This document shows positions 1-7,674 of a stretch of DNA of 15,615 bases, in pieces (position 1 is the first letter of the stretch; each line of letters begins with the position of its first letter). Position numbers and translations under genes: made by a program. Location: the NCBI GenBank assembly GCA_043743145.1, contig JAYTXC010000330.1, positions 1-15,615 of the forward strand, written 5' to 3'. The DNA is from JANYGA01 sp043743145 (GTDB lineage: Bacteria > Vulcanimicrobiota > Vulcanimicrobiia > Vulcanimicrobiales > Vulcanimicrobiaceae). The notes below the pieces were generated by a model, which saw only the letters and a list, made by a program, of their open reading frames with translations, was not told the origin of the DNA and did not search any database.

Positions 1-108
1 GTCGAAATAGCGAAGCGCCCACGTGATGACTTCGGAGCGCGGGCAAAATACCACGATCGATGCTTTGAGCGGCGCTTCGCCCGGGGCTTGCGGATAGTGC
101 CAATCCAT
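1..108 (-). CDS. Unidentified protein, N-terminal 36 residues only (runs off the left edge)
   Basis: An ATG at 108 opens a minus-strand frame that stays open for 36 codons to the window edge. It begins MDWHYPQAPGEAPL and continues into a hydrophobic IVVFCP stretch followed by EVITWALRYF. The alternation of a beta-strand-like segment and an amphipathic helix looks like real coding sequence, and codon third positions are GC-rich like the neighbours. No clear Shine-Dalgarno precedes the ATG, and the frame also remains open for a while upstream, so the start is uncertain. The gene would be divergent from the S9 peptidase at 223, leaving about 114 bases for promoters. I cannot assign a family from this fragment. 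Confidence 0.5.
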   Translation of the reverse strand, partial: MDWHYPQAPGEAPLKASIVVFCPRSEVITWALRYFD

Positions 109-160
109 CGCTCGAGTATCGCACGATGCGAGGCCGTGGTTAAGAAGATCTCGTGAAGAC

Positions 161-178
161 GCATGCGGTTACGCGTGC
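161..178. other. Short perfect-looking hairpin in the leader of the S9 peptidase gene
   Basis: The arms 161-167 (GCATGCG) and 172-178 (CGCGTGC) pair over seven bases with one G-T wobble around a GTTA loop. There is no T-tract on either side, so it does not look like a terminator. It lies 45 bases upstream of the peptidase ATG and could be part of its 5' leader, or chance. Nothing else recognisable lies in 109-222. Confidence 0.25.
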
Positions 179-222
179 TCATCGCACAATGAGTCGCAAG
201 CCCTCCGAGCAAATGCTACGAG

Positions 223-2232
223 ATGACCGTTTTTCCACGTCCGTTTCGCACGGTTGCGACCGCGCTTGCCATCGTCGCGCTCCCGCAGATGGTCTTTGCA
301 CGGCCGATGCTTCTCGATGACGAGGCCGCAATCGTTACGCTTGGCTCACCCTCGTTCTCACCCCGCGGCGACCGTATCGCGTACGTGGAAACGCATCAGG
401 ATGTCATCGCCGATGTTTCGCGTTCGTCGATTCGTGCGATCGACGTTGCGACCGGGAACGCGAGCGAACTCGTGGCCGCAGCCGAAGGGATGGGCGATCC
501 GATGTGGTCGCCCGACGGCGCACGCGTCGCCTATCTCGCGAACGACGACAAGATGAAGCGTCAGGTTTTCGTCGTGGACGCGACGGGCGGTGCCGCGACG
601 GCCGCGACGCACACCGCCGACGGCGTGCAACAGTTTGCCTGGCGTCCCGATGGCGCGGCACTCGCTTTCGTAACGATGAACGCACCCGAACGCGCGAAGA
701 CGGATCATCGCGATTTCTTCGAAATTGGCAACGACGATTATCTCGTGCGCAAAGTCGATCCGCCGTCGCACCTCTGGCTCGTGAAGATCGGAGGGGACGC
801 GCGTCGCTTGACCGACGGTGCGTGGAGTCTGCCGACGGCGTTGCCGCCATCGGCGCCACCCTCGCCGATTTCGTGGTCACCCGATGGCAAACGTATCGCC
901 TTCGTTGAGGTGCCGACGACACACTCGGGCGACCGCGGCCAAAGTGTCGTCGACGTGATCGACGTGGCATCGGGTGCGATTACGAAACGGGTGTCCTATC
1001 ATGGAGACGCGGCGCCCGGTTTCCCCGTCTTCTCTCCCGACGGGACGCGTATCGCATATTCTGAGTCGCAAGCGGGCGATCCGAATAACGAAGACGATGT
1101 GATGCTCGTCGACGCGAAGGGCGCGCCGGCGGCGAGCGTCGATATCTCGAAAGCGCTCGATCGAAATATCGTCCGCAAGATCTGGATCGACGCACATCGC
1201 CTCCTCGTCGGTGGGCACATCGCGGCACGTAACGGCATGTGGATTCTTCGCGACGACGGCACGTCGACACGCGTCGAGACGGGAGACGTCGATCCAAGCG
1301 AGCCGTTCTGGCTCGATGCGGCCGTCGCGCGTACGGGCGCGATCGCATACGTGGGGAGCGAGCCCAAGCATCCGTCGGAACTCTGGTATCAGCGCTCGAT
1401 CGGCGAGAAGCCGCGTCGGCTCACGCACGTCAACGATGCAATTGCGTCACTCGATCTGGCGACAACGACCGAACTCGTCTACACCGGCCCCGACGGTTTT
1501 ACCGAAGATGCCGCCGTGACGTATCCGCTCGGCTTCGCACGCGACAAGACGTATCCGCTGGTGATGCTTCCGCACGGCGGTCCGACCGCCGCATCCGGCG
1601 TCGCCTTCGGCTCGCTCGCACAGCTCCTCGCATCGCACGGCTACCTCGTTTTACAACCGAACTATCGCGGCAGCGATAACTTGGGTAACGCTTACCAACG
1701 CGCGATCTACATGGATGCGGCGGCCGGACCCGGACGCGATGCGATGGCGGCGCTCGCCGCCCTCGAGGCGACGGGCAATGTCGATGCCAAGAAGATCGTC
1801 GTAAGCGGATGGAGTTATGGCGGTCTCATGACCTCGTGGCTCATGGGCCACTATCACGTGTGGCAAGCCGCGCTCAGCGGCGCCGCGGTCAACGACGCGG
1901 TCGATCAGTACGATCTCGGCGATGGCAACGTTCGACGCGCGTCGCGTTTTCACGGGTCGCCGCACGTCGGCAACAATATCGACGATTATCGCGCGCAATC
2001 GGCGATCACCGATGCCGCGCAGACGAGTTGCCCGGTGCTCATCGTGAGCGATATCGGCGACTATCGCGTGCCGATTACGCAATCGTATCGGATGTACCAT
2101 CTGCTCAAAGACAACGGCAAAGATGTCCGTTTCATCGGTATTCCTGTCGACGGCCACAATCCATCGGATATCGTGCGTCGCATGGAACGCGATCGACTCT
2201 GGATCGATTGGGCCGATCGCTATTTGAAGTAA
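223..2232 (+). CDS. Exported S9 family (prolyl oligopeptidase / acylaminoacyl-peptidase-like) serine peptidase
   Basis: A 669-residue protein with the two-part S9 layout. Residues 1-26 form a signal peptide ending VFA, predicting cleavage before R27 and export. Residues about 40-420 form a beta-propeller with repeated PD40-type motifs (SPRGDRIAYV, SPDGARVAYL, SPDGKRIAFV, SPDGTRIAYS). The C-terminal alpha/beta-hydrolase domain carries the nucleophile motif GWSYGG (Ser531), Asp613 in GDYRVP and His645 in DGHNP, which match the family's Ser-Asp-His triad in order and spacing. Such enzymes cleave short peptides or remove N-terminal blocked residues; the propeller restricts access to small substrates. 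It is probably periplasmic and scavenges peptides, but exact specificity (dipeptidyl, acylaminoacyl or oligo) cannot be read here. It stands alone and converges on the DUF1003 gene, with six bases between the stops. Confidence 0.9.
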   Translation: MTVFPRPFRTVATALAIVALPQMVFARPMLLDDEAAIVTLGSPSFSPRGDRIAYVETHQDVIADVSRSSIRAIDVATGNASELVAAAEGMGDPMWSPDGARVAYLANDDKMKRQVFVVDATGGAATAATHTADGVQQFAWRPDGAALAFVTMNAPERAKTDHRDFFEIGNDDYLVRKVDPPSHLWLVKIGGDARRLTDGAWSLPTALPPSAPPSPISWSPDGKRIAFVEVPTTHSGDRGQSVVDVIDVASGAITKRVSYHGDAAPGFPVFSPDGTRIAYSESQAGDPNNEDDVMLVDAKGAPAASVDISKALDRNIVRKIWIDAHRLLVGGHIAARNGMWILRDDGTSTRVETGDVDPSEPFWLDAAVARTGAIAYVGSEPKHPSELWYQRSIGEKPRRLTHVNDAIASLDLATTTELVYTGPDGFTEDAAVTYPLGFARDKTYPLVMLPHGGPTAASGVAFGSLAQLLASHGYLVLQPNYRGSDNLGNAYQRAIYMDAAAGPGRDAMAALAALEATGNVDAKKIVVSGWSYGGLMTSWLMGHYHVWQAALSGAAVNDAVDQYDLGDGNVRRASRFHGSPHVGNNIDDYRAQSAITDAAQTSCPVLIVSDIGDYRVPITQSYRMYHLLKDNGKDVRFIGIPVDGHNPSDIVRRMERDRLWIDWADRYLK

Positions 2233-2238
2233 CGTTTC

Positions 2239-2718
2239 TCAGGTTTCGCGCGCGAAAGTTCCGCTGAGTTGACGCACGGCATCGGCCATATCGCCGATGT
2301 CGACTTGCGTTTTCGCCGCGAGTGCGAGCAGCAATTGTTCTTGGAGCTCCTGATGATGGAGGAGGCGAGAGATCGAATCGTGATCGTGCTCGGCACGAAG
2401 TTCTGCATGCGAGCTGATCTGGCGCTGGCCGACGGCGAGCACGAAGATGAGCACGAGTTGGATCACGTTCGAACACGTGAGTAAGAACGCGAAGGGATAC
2501 GGATCGAGCTTCGTCAGGATGCCGACCGGAATCCAAATGCACTGCACGGCGATTGCGAGGCCCAGGGCGACTGGGGAACCGGTCGATTCCGAGATTTTCT
2601 TACAGAGCCGCTCGACCGGCGAAAGCGCGTCGAGATGTTCGCGATTGAGATCGTGGACCAACGGATGATCGTTTGGGTCGATGTGCGATACCGCGCCGTT
2701 CCTTGTGCTAGCTTCCAT
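2239..2718 (-). CDS. DUF1003 family membrane protein
   Basis: A 159-residue protein with two membrane segments, at about 49-69 and 76-97, joined by the diagnostic DPYPF turn at 72-76. The second segment is followed by the family's QRQISSHAELRAEHD stretch at 98-112, which recalls the usual RxxxExRAEHDYEVN signature. The C-terminal tail from about 113 is predicted to be a cytoplasmic helix. The function of DUF1003 proteins is not established. I chose the ATG at 2718 over the in-frame ATG at 2730 because GGAG at 2725-2728 is six bases upstream of the former and overlaps the latter. The gene is divergent from the oxidase-linked operon, with a 105-base gap, and ends six bases from the peptidase stop. 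Confidence 0.85.
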   Translation of the reverse strand: MEASTRNGAVSHIDPNDHPLVHDLNREHLDALSPVERLCKKISESTGSPVALGLAIAVQCIWIPVGILTKLDPYPFAFLLTCSNVIQLVLIFVLAVGQRQISSHAELRAEHDHDSISRLLHHQELQEQLLLALAAKTQVDIGDMADAVRQLSGTFARET

Positions 2719-2724
2719 CGTACA

Positions 2725-2728
2725 CTCC
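2725..2728 (-). promoter_or_regulatory. Ribosome binding site deciding the DUF1003 start
   Basis: GGAG on the minus strand sits six bases before the ATG at 2718. It overlaps the upstream in-frame ATG at 2730, which therefore cannot use it. Confidence 0.6.
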
Positions 2729-2823
2729 ATGCGACGTATGAGGGCGCTGGCGCTTTAAGCCATCGACCAAGAGTAAGTCTATTCGCGTAATCTTCGCACA
2801 GACGTGTTACGGTCGACCATGCG

Positions 2824-3348
2824 ATGAGCCACATTTCAGAACGTACGACCGTCCATTGCGGCGTTAATCAAGCCGCACGGCATCTCACACGGTACTTCGC
2901 CGCGCGTGGGAATAGCGATGGCGATATCGCGCGCGTGCATCTGCGCGCCGAGGTCCCGATCCCGGGCCTTCGCGGTGGCGTTCGACTCGAACGCACCGCG
3001 ATTGCGTCGCTGATTCCACGCCATGCGCTCGGAGCGATGCTGCCGACTTATTCCGTGACGTGGGTGCCCGAAAGCGCGGGTCCGTATCCGCGCTTCGCCG
3101 GGACGCTTTCCGTCGCGAGCAGTGAGGATTACGACTCGTTCGATCTCGTGCTCGACGGCGATTACGAGCCACCACTTGGTGCGGTCGGTGTCGCCTTCGA
3201 CGCGGTCGTGGGGCATCGCATCGCGGAATCGACCGCGCGAAATTTGCTCGCAACGATTGCCGATTCGATCGAAGCCGACTTTTGCGAGATCGAATCCGCC
3301 AAAACCGTGCTTCGCGAAGAACAACAGCGGACGGCACCAAAAATTTAA
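2824..3348 (+). CDS. Small soluble protein coupled to the ba3 oxidase operon, possibly SRPBCC-like
   Basis: A 174-residue protein with no signal peptide or membrane segment. The C-terminal half has the pattern FDLVLDGDYEPPLG, then GVAFDAVVGHRIAE, and a long closing helix from about 140. This resembles small SRPBCC/START-like ligand-binding folds, in which a beta-sheet is closed by a C-terminal helix, but the assignment rests on pattern only. Its stop (TAA, 3346-3348) overlaps the start of oxidase subunit IIa by one base, so the two are translationally coupled. No Shine-Dalgarno precedes the ATG at 2824. A two-codon frame (ATG CGA TGA, 2819-2827) overlaps the start, so leaderless or re-initiated translation is possible. 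It could serve heme-copper oxidase maturation, or simply share the transcript; the sequence does not decide. Confidence 0.75.
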   Translation: MSHISERTTVHCGVNQAARHLTRYFAARGNSDGDIARVHLRAEVPIPGLRGGVRLERTAIASLIPRHALGAMLPTYSVTWVPESAGPYPRFAGTLSVASSEDYDSFDLVLDGDYEPPLGAVGVAFDAVVGHRIAESTARNLLATIADSIEADFCEIESAKTVLREEQQRTAPKI

Positions 3349-3473
3349 TGGCCAAACCGCAATCCCACGTCGACGAGCCGTTACCCGCGACGTTGGGCTT
3401 CGTCGGCGCGCTCGGAGTTTTCATCTTCATCGGTTGGTTTCTGATGTTCATCTTGCTCGAGGAACGGTGGTAG
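3348..3473 (+). CDS. Cytochrome c oxidase subunit IIa (ba3-type), 41 residues
   Basis: A tiny protein starting MAKPQSHVDEPLPATLGFVG, with one membrane helix at about 16-37 and a short charged tail (EERW). Size, single helix and position directly before subunit II match the subunit IIa family of ba3 oxidases, which supplies the helix that the shortened subunit II lacks compared with aa3 enzymes. The ATG at 3348 shares its first base with the upstream gene's TAA, and the TAG ends one base before the GTG of subunit II. An upstream in-frame ATG at 3282 would extend it into the previous gene with a basic stretch unlike the family, so I rejected that start. Confidence 0.8.
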   Translation: MAKPQSHVDEPLPATLGFVGALGVFIFIGWFLMFILLEERW

Positions 3474-3474
3474 C

Positions 3475-3942
3475 GTGCACGTTCACCGGTACGAAAAAAT
3501 CTGGCTGACGTTCGGGATCGCGATGCTCGCGATCTTTCTCGTAACGATTACGACGGCGGCGCTCGTGGAAGGCTTCGTGCCACCGAGTCACATCGGGAGC
3601 ATCGATCCCGCGAAGGTTTCCTCGACGGCACCCTTCGATCACCCCGGGTTGCGCAAAATTAAAACCGGTGTGTACGAGGCCTACTACGTTGGTCGAATTT
3701 TCTCATGGGAGCCACGAACTTTGAAAATTCCTACGGGCGCTCGCGTGACCTTCTTCGTGACGGCGACCGATGTGGTTCATGGCTTTAGTATCCCGGAGAC
3801 CGGCGTCAACACGATGGTGTCACCTGGTTGGGTGAGTACGGTCACGCACACGTTTGCGAAGGCCGGGACCTACCTCTTACTGTGCAACGAATATTGCGGT
3901 GGCGGACATCAGGCGATGGCCGCGAGCATCGACGTCCGATGA
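3475..3942 (+). CDS. Cytochrome c oxidase subunit II, ba3-type, CuA-binding
   Basis: A 155-residue subunit with one N-terminal membrane helix (about 10-31) and an external cupredoxin domain. The CuA ligands are all visible: His102 in DVVHGF, Cys137, Glu139 (backbone), Cys141, His145 and Met148 in CNEYCGGGHQAM. The 35-residue spacing from the first His to the first Cys equals that in the Thermus ba3 enzyme as I recall it. It accepts electrons from a cytochrome c or a cupredoxin and passes them to subunit I. The start is GTG at 3475, one base after the stop of subunit IIa. Its TGA overlaps the ATG of subunit I, so translation is coupled. The single helix and short length are typical of ba3 rather than aa3 enzymes. 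Confidence 0.92.
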   Translation: MHVHRYEKIWLTFGIAMLAIFLVTITTAALVEGFVPPSHIGSIDPAKVSSTAPFDHPGLRKIKTGVYEAYYVGRIFSWEPRTLKIPTGARVTFFVTATDVVHGFSIPETGVNTMVSPGWVSTVTHTFAKAGTYLLLCNEYCGGGHQAMAASIDVR

Positions 3943-5624
3943 CGACGTATCCTCCGTCACGCGCCGCGCAAAAGCGCGATCCTGAATTCCTCGGCCGGTA
4001 TACGGTCGCGAATGAAAATCTGCTCGTGCTCGCGCAGATCTATACCGCGACCTTCGCCCTCGCGCTCGGTTCGCTCTTCGGCCTGCTCCAAACGTTTTCG
4101 CGCGCAAATTTCATCGTCATGCCGCCGGAATTCGATTACTATCGCATGCTCACGGCACATGGCGTTCTGCTCGCGCTCGTCTTCACGACGTTCTTCATCG
4201 TCGGGCTCTTCCAATTCGCGACGTATCGTACGATCGTCCGACCGGGGCGCTCGCTCAAGCTCGGCTGGTTCGGCTACGCCGTCATGCTTCTCGGAACGAT
4301 CATGGCCGCGACGTCGATCCTCGGTGGCAATGCGAGCGTGCTCTACACGTTTTACGCTCCGCTCAAAGCTTCGCCATGGTTTTATTTCGGCGCGACGTTT
4401 CTCGTTCTCGGGACGTGGGTCATCGCGGCGGAAATCATCGAGAATGTCGTTTGGTTCAAGCGGCGCCACGCGAGTGAGCGGATTCCGTTGCCGGCGTTCA
4501 TCGGCGCGACGACGATGGTCATGTGGGTGATCGCGACGCTCGGTGTCGTCGCGGAGATGGCGCTGCTCATCCCATGGTCGCTCGGCTGGACCTCCGGTAT
4601 CGATGTCGAGCTCACACGCATCTTATTCTGGTATTTCGGTCACCCGCTCGTCTATTTCTGGATCATGGGTGCGTACATCGTGTGGTACACGATCGTGCCG
4701 ACGACGTTTGGCGGTCGCGTCTTCAGCGACTCGCTCACGAGACTCGTGTTCATTTTTCTCCTCTTGCTCTCGACACCCGTGGGTCTGCACCATCAATTCC
4801 TCGATCCGGGCATCAGTGCGACGTGGAAATGGCTGCACATGGCGCTGACGTACGGCGTCGTCGTCCCGTCGTTCATGACGGCGTTCGCGCTCTTCGCAAC
4901 GTTCGAGATCGCCGCGCGTCGCGCGGGAAAACGGGGGTTCGCGAGTATCGTGCGCTGGCTCCCGTGGAAGGATCCCGTCTTTAGCGGCTCGGCACTCGGG
5001 ATGTTGCTCTTTATCCCCGGTGGCTTCGGGGGCATCGTCAACGCGTCGTACAGCATGGACGTGCTCGTGCACAATACGATGTGGATCGTCGGCCACTTTC
5101 ATATCACGGTCGGCGGACCGGTCGCTCTCACGTTTATGGCCGCCGCGTACAAGCTCGTTCCGACGCTTACCGGTCGCAAGCTCTTCGCGCCCAAACTCGC
5201 CCTCGCGCAGACGTATGTCTTTTTCGGCGGCATGAGTTTGATGTCGCTCTCGATGCATTGGGCCGGGCTTCTGGGCTCGCCGCGCCGGTCGTCGGATGTC
5301 TCGTATGCGGGTTCCGCGGTGGCTGCGGCATGGCACCCGCATATGGTCGCATCGGCCGTCGGCGGCATCGTCGTCTTCATCAGCATCGTGATGTTCGTCA
5401 TCGTTGCGGTAGGCACGCGGTTGCAAGACGAACGCGCGATCGAACCGGTCGCCTTCGCATTCGCCATGGTCGATTCCGATGCGATGCCGACGCCGCGGAT
5501 TTTCGATGGTCTCGGCCGCTGGGCGGGTGCCGCGCTCGCACTCGCCGTCGTTGCCTACGCGGGTCCGCTCCACGAGTATCTCTCGCAGGCTCACTACCTC
5601 GCGCCGGGTCTCCGCACGTGGTAA
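3939..5624 (+). CDS. Cytochrome c oxidase subunit I, ba3-type (B-family heme-copper oxidase)
   Basis: A 561-residue, many-helix protein that reduces oxygen to water and pumps protons. Ligands are in place: His74 (LTAHG) and His388 for the low-spin heme; His386 (VGHFH) for the high-spin heme; His235 with the cross-linked Tyr239 (GHPLVYFW), and His284-His285 (GLHHQF), for CuB. The length, the HPLVYF motif and the partner genes identify the ba3/B family. The start is the ATG at 3939, which overlaps the TGA of subunit II. A longer frame from 3828 only reads subunit II out of frame and is not used. No subunit III, Sco, CtaA/CtaB or cytochrome c gene follows; the next gene is convergent and eight bases away. 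Confidence 0.95.
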   Translation: MTTYPPSRAAQKRDPEFLGRYTVANENLLVLAQIYTATFALALGSLFGLLQTFSRANFIVMPPEFDYYRMLTAHGVLLALVFTTFFIVGLFQFATYRTIVRPGRSLKLGWFGYAVMLLGTIMAATSILGGNASVLYTFYAPLKASPWFYFGATFLVLGTWVIAAEIIENVVWFKRRHASERIPLPAFIGATTMVMWVIATLGVVAEMALLIPWSLGWTSGIDVELTRILFWYFGHPLVYFWIMGAYIVWYTIVPTTFGGRVFSDSLTRLVFIFLLLLSTPVGLHHQFLDPGISATWKWLHMALTYGVVVPSFMTAFALFATFEIAARRAGKRGFASIVRWLPWKDPVFSGSALGMLLFIPGGFGGIVNASYSMDVLVHNTMWIVGHFHITVGGPVALTFMAAAYKLVPTLTGRKLFAPKLALAQTYVFFGGMSLMSLSMHWAGLLGSPRRSSDVSYAGSAVAAAWHPHMVASAVGGIVVFISIVMFVIVAVGTRLQDERAIEPVAFAFAMVDSDAMPTPRIFDGLGRWAGAALALAVVAYAGPLHEYLSQAHYLAPGLRTW

Positions 5625-5631
5625 CGGCGGA

Positions 5632-6072
5632 TTACACGACGCCCGGCACCGCGTACCCATCATCCGCATCGAGAATATCGAGAATTTTCGAGAGCTCCGG
5701 GCGACGTGCCATCACGGGATGCCGCTCGCGAATGAGCAGCTGGTCGCCCGGCGACATCCGCTCGACGACGAAGCTCTCGAGCTTTGCATTTAACGCGGAC
5801 GCTGCCGCGCGATCGACGCGTTCGGCGAGCCACGCTTCGATCTCGCGCTCATCGGTCGCGCGCGCGACCACGTCGCGAAAGGCGTCCATCTCGAGGCCGA
5901 GCCGCTTGATGACAAATGCGCTAAAGCCCGCGTCGTGGTTGAGATACGGATCGATCGTGCCGCCGGGAAGTTCGGCGCGAAGCTTGTCGATCGTCCGCGG
6001 AATGAGATAGAACCCGAGCATCGTCGCGCGCGTGCTCCGTGGCTTGTGGGTTCGTAAATCTAAGGGCGTCAC
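5632..6072 (-). CDS. DUF5069 domain protein
   Basis: A 146-residue soluble protein. It carries the DUF5069 pattern: LDLRTHKPRST near the start, LGFYLIPRTIDKLRAELPGG at 19-38, and a later acidic region leading to IEAWLAERV around residue 80. No enzymatic role is established for the family. The start is GTG at 6072; the first ATG (residue 18) would cut off the conserved DL...PRS segment, so I prefer the GTG. It lies 36 bases after the NRAMP-related gene on the same strand and is probably co-transcribed with it. Its stop is convergent with the oxidase operon. Confidence 0.8.
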   Translation of the reverse strand: MTPLDLRTHKPRSTRATMLGFYLIPRTIDKLRAELPGGTIDPYLNHDAGFSAFVIKRLGLEMDAFRDVVARATDEREIEAWLAERVDRAAASALNAKLESFVVERMSPGDQLLIRERHPVMARRPELSKILDILDADDGYAVPGVV

Positions 6073-6108
6073 GTCGCGTGCATTCTCGACGCTCGCTCGC
6101 GTTCCGGC

Positions 6109-7362
6109 TTACGATCCGCGCGCCGTCTGAACCAAATAGATGATCGCCGCGAGCGAGACGACGGCCGTGACGCACCATCCGGCAAACGTGAGCGTGCCAC
6201 CGAGACGTTGCTCGCCCATGATTCGGCGACTCCGTCCCACGAGCATCATCAGCCCGAGGGTGAAGGGCGTCGCGATGCCGCCCGCGATACCGCTGAAAAA
6301 GAGCAGCTTGATCGGCGAGAATCCGACGAGTGCGATCACCGCTCCGAGCGTGAGCGATGCAATGAGCGTCCAATAAAACCGATCGGCGCGCGCGAAGCTC
6401 GCGTCGAGACTTCGGCGCCAACCGAAAGCTTCGGCCATCACGTACGCACTCGTGCCCGCTAACACGGGCACGGCGATCATCGCCGATGCGAGAAGGCCGA
6501 ATCCGAAAACGAAGCTCGCGTATTTTCCCGCGAAGGGCACGAGTGCGACGGCGGCATCTTGCGCGGTCTCGACCGACTTGTGATGGATGCCGAGCGTGGC
6601 TCCCGTCGCGACGACGATGAACCAAAAGACGATGCCCGCAAAGACAATACCGACGACGGCCTCCGCTTGCACGAGGCCGATGCGCCGGACCGGCTGATGC
6701 TTCTCACTCGTCGCGACCGTTTCCCAAACGTAGGCGTAACTCGTGAGCGTCGTACCCAGGAGCGCGATCGCTCCGGAGATGTACGCTTTATTGTTTTCGA
6801 AATGCGGGATGAGCGAACCGCGCACGACGGCGAGCCAGTCAGGATGCGCGAAAAACGCGGTCACGATATAGGCGAAAAAGACGATCGTCAGGTACTTGAG
6901 GATATTCGTAATCGAATCGCTCTTCCCGATGATGAGCGCGGCGGCTGCGAGCCCGGCGAATGGGACGACGAACCAACGGTAGTCGATGCCCGTGATGATC
7001 TGCAGCGCCGCTCCGCCGCCTTCGAGATCGGCTGCGAGCGTGATAATGTTGACCGCGAGGACGGCGAAGAGCGCTGCGAGCGCGAGCCCACGGCCGTAGC
7101 GCGTCCGGATGCAATCTTCGAGACCGCGTTTGCTCGCGACGCCGATCCGCGCCGCGATCGCTTGCACGACGGCGAGCATGGGAATGACCAGGAGCACGAG
7201 CCACGCGAGCCCATATACCGTCGACGCACCGACGATCGCGAGCGTTGCGACCGTGGTCGGGTCGTTATCGGAGGCTCCCGAAACGATCCCCGGTCCGAGG
7301 CGTTTGACGACGCGCCCGATCGTCACGGGTACGGGACGCTCGCTTTCGATCGAAGTGCTCAC
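6109..7362 (-). CDS. NRAMP-related divalent metal ion transporter, variant metal-site motifs
   Basis: A 417-residue integral membrane protein with about eleven helices. It belongs to the NRAMP superfamily by the helix-1 region (RLGPGIVSGASDNDPTTVAT), the helix-3 stretch ITLAADLEGGGAAL and the helix-6 segment LLGTTLTSYAYVWE. Classical Mn/Fe transporters have DPGN in helix 1 and a Met-Pro-His in helix 6. Here these are DNDPTT (32-37) and TSY (207-209), so the metal-coordinating methionine is absent. That places it with the NRAMP-related group, some of which move magnesium; the ion cannot be read from sequence. The start is GTG at 7362, as no ATG occurs before helix 2; GTG at codon 13 is an alternative. 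It precedes the DUF5069 gene by 36 bases. Confidence 0.85.
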   Translation of the reverse strand: MSTSIESERPVPVTIGRVVKRLGPGIVSGASDNDPTTVATLAIVGASTVYGLAWLVLLVIPMLAVVQAIAARIGVASKRGLEDCIRTRYGRGLALAALFAVLAVNIITLAADLEGGGAALQIITGIDYRWFVVPFAGLAAAALIIGKSDSITNILKYLTIVFFAYIVTAFFAHPDWLAVVRGSLIPHFENNKAYISGAIALLGTTLTSYAYVWETVATSEKHQPVRRIGLVQAEAVVGIVFAGIVFWFIVVATGATLGIHHKSVETAQDAAVALVPFAGKYASFVFGFGLLASAMIAVPVLAGTSAYVMAEAFGWRRSLDASFARADRFYWTLIASLTLGAVIALVGFSPIKLLFFSGIAGGIATPFTLGLMMLVGRSRRIMGEQRLGGTLTFAGWCVTAVVSLAAIIYLVQTARGS

Positions 7363-7417
7363 CGACGCCGTTTAACCGCATGCTCGAGATCCGAACCATT
7401 CCGCGAACGTGGTCGGG

Positions 7418-7445
7418 AAAAAAACGAGGACCGCGTGGCGAGCGG
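7418..7445 (-). terminator. Possible weak terminator after the 62-residue gene
   Basis: Reading the minus strand, a four-pair GC stem (7442-7445 with 7431-7434) is followed by six bases and then a run of seven T (complement of 7418-7424). The stem is short, so termination would be partial at best. If real, it would separate the glycosidase unit from the NRAMP/DUF5069 pair. Confidence 0.3.
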
Positions 7446-7446
7446 G

Positions 7447-7635
7447 TTAGTTTTTGGTTTCTTCGGCGGTTTTCGCGCGGTGGTATTGCCCGCTCGTGCC
7501 GGGGTTGGGGCCATCGCCTTGCGTGAATGCGTGGAGTGCGGCGGTATAGAGCTGGTTCTGCTGGGCCTTCGCGAGTTGCGACCATGGGAGGTCGAGACGG
7601 GGCTTGGGCGGGTGAATCGTACGTTTTGCGGCCAT
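7447..7635 (-). CDS. Small protein of unknown function, 62 residues
   Basis: The frame starts MAAKRTIHPPKPRLDLPWSQ and ends in a polar, lysine-rich tail. It has no membrane segment, signal or Cys motif. Support for translation comes from AAAAGG (7641-7646) five bases before the ATG, balanced amino-acid composition (the overlapping frames are Arg/Ser-rich), and position 39 bases after the glycoside hydrolase on the same strand. The centre, LAKAQQNQLYTAALHAF, could form one amphipathic helix, flanked by Pro/Gly-rich disordered ends. I do not recognise a family. Confidence 0.55.
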   Translation of the reverse strand: MAAKRTIHPPKPRLDLPWSQLAKAQQNQLYTAALHAFTQGDGPNPGTSGQYHRAKTAEETKN

Positions 7636-7674
7636 TTCAGCCTTTTGCGGCGGTGCGTCCCGGATTCCCCGCCG

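Noticed and set aside
3828..3938. N-terminal extension of oxidase subunit I
   Set aside because: It reads subunit II out of frame and gives an Arg-rich stretch. The ATG at 3939 overlaps the subunit II stop in the normal ATGA way.
4623..5669. A 348-residue minus-strand frame
   Set aside because: It is antisense to oxidase subunit I, whose ligands are all present. The frame is Arg/Asp/Glu-rich low-complexity protein.
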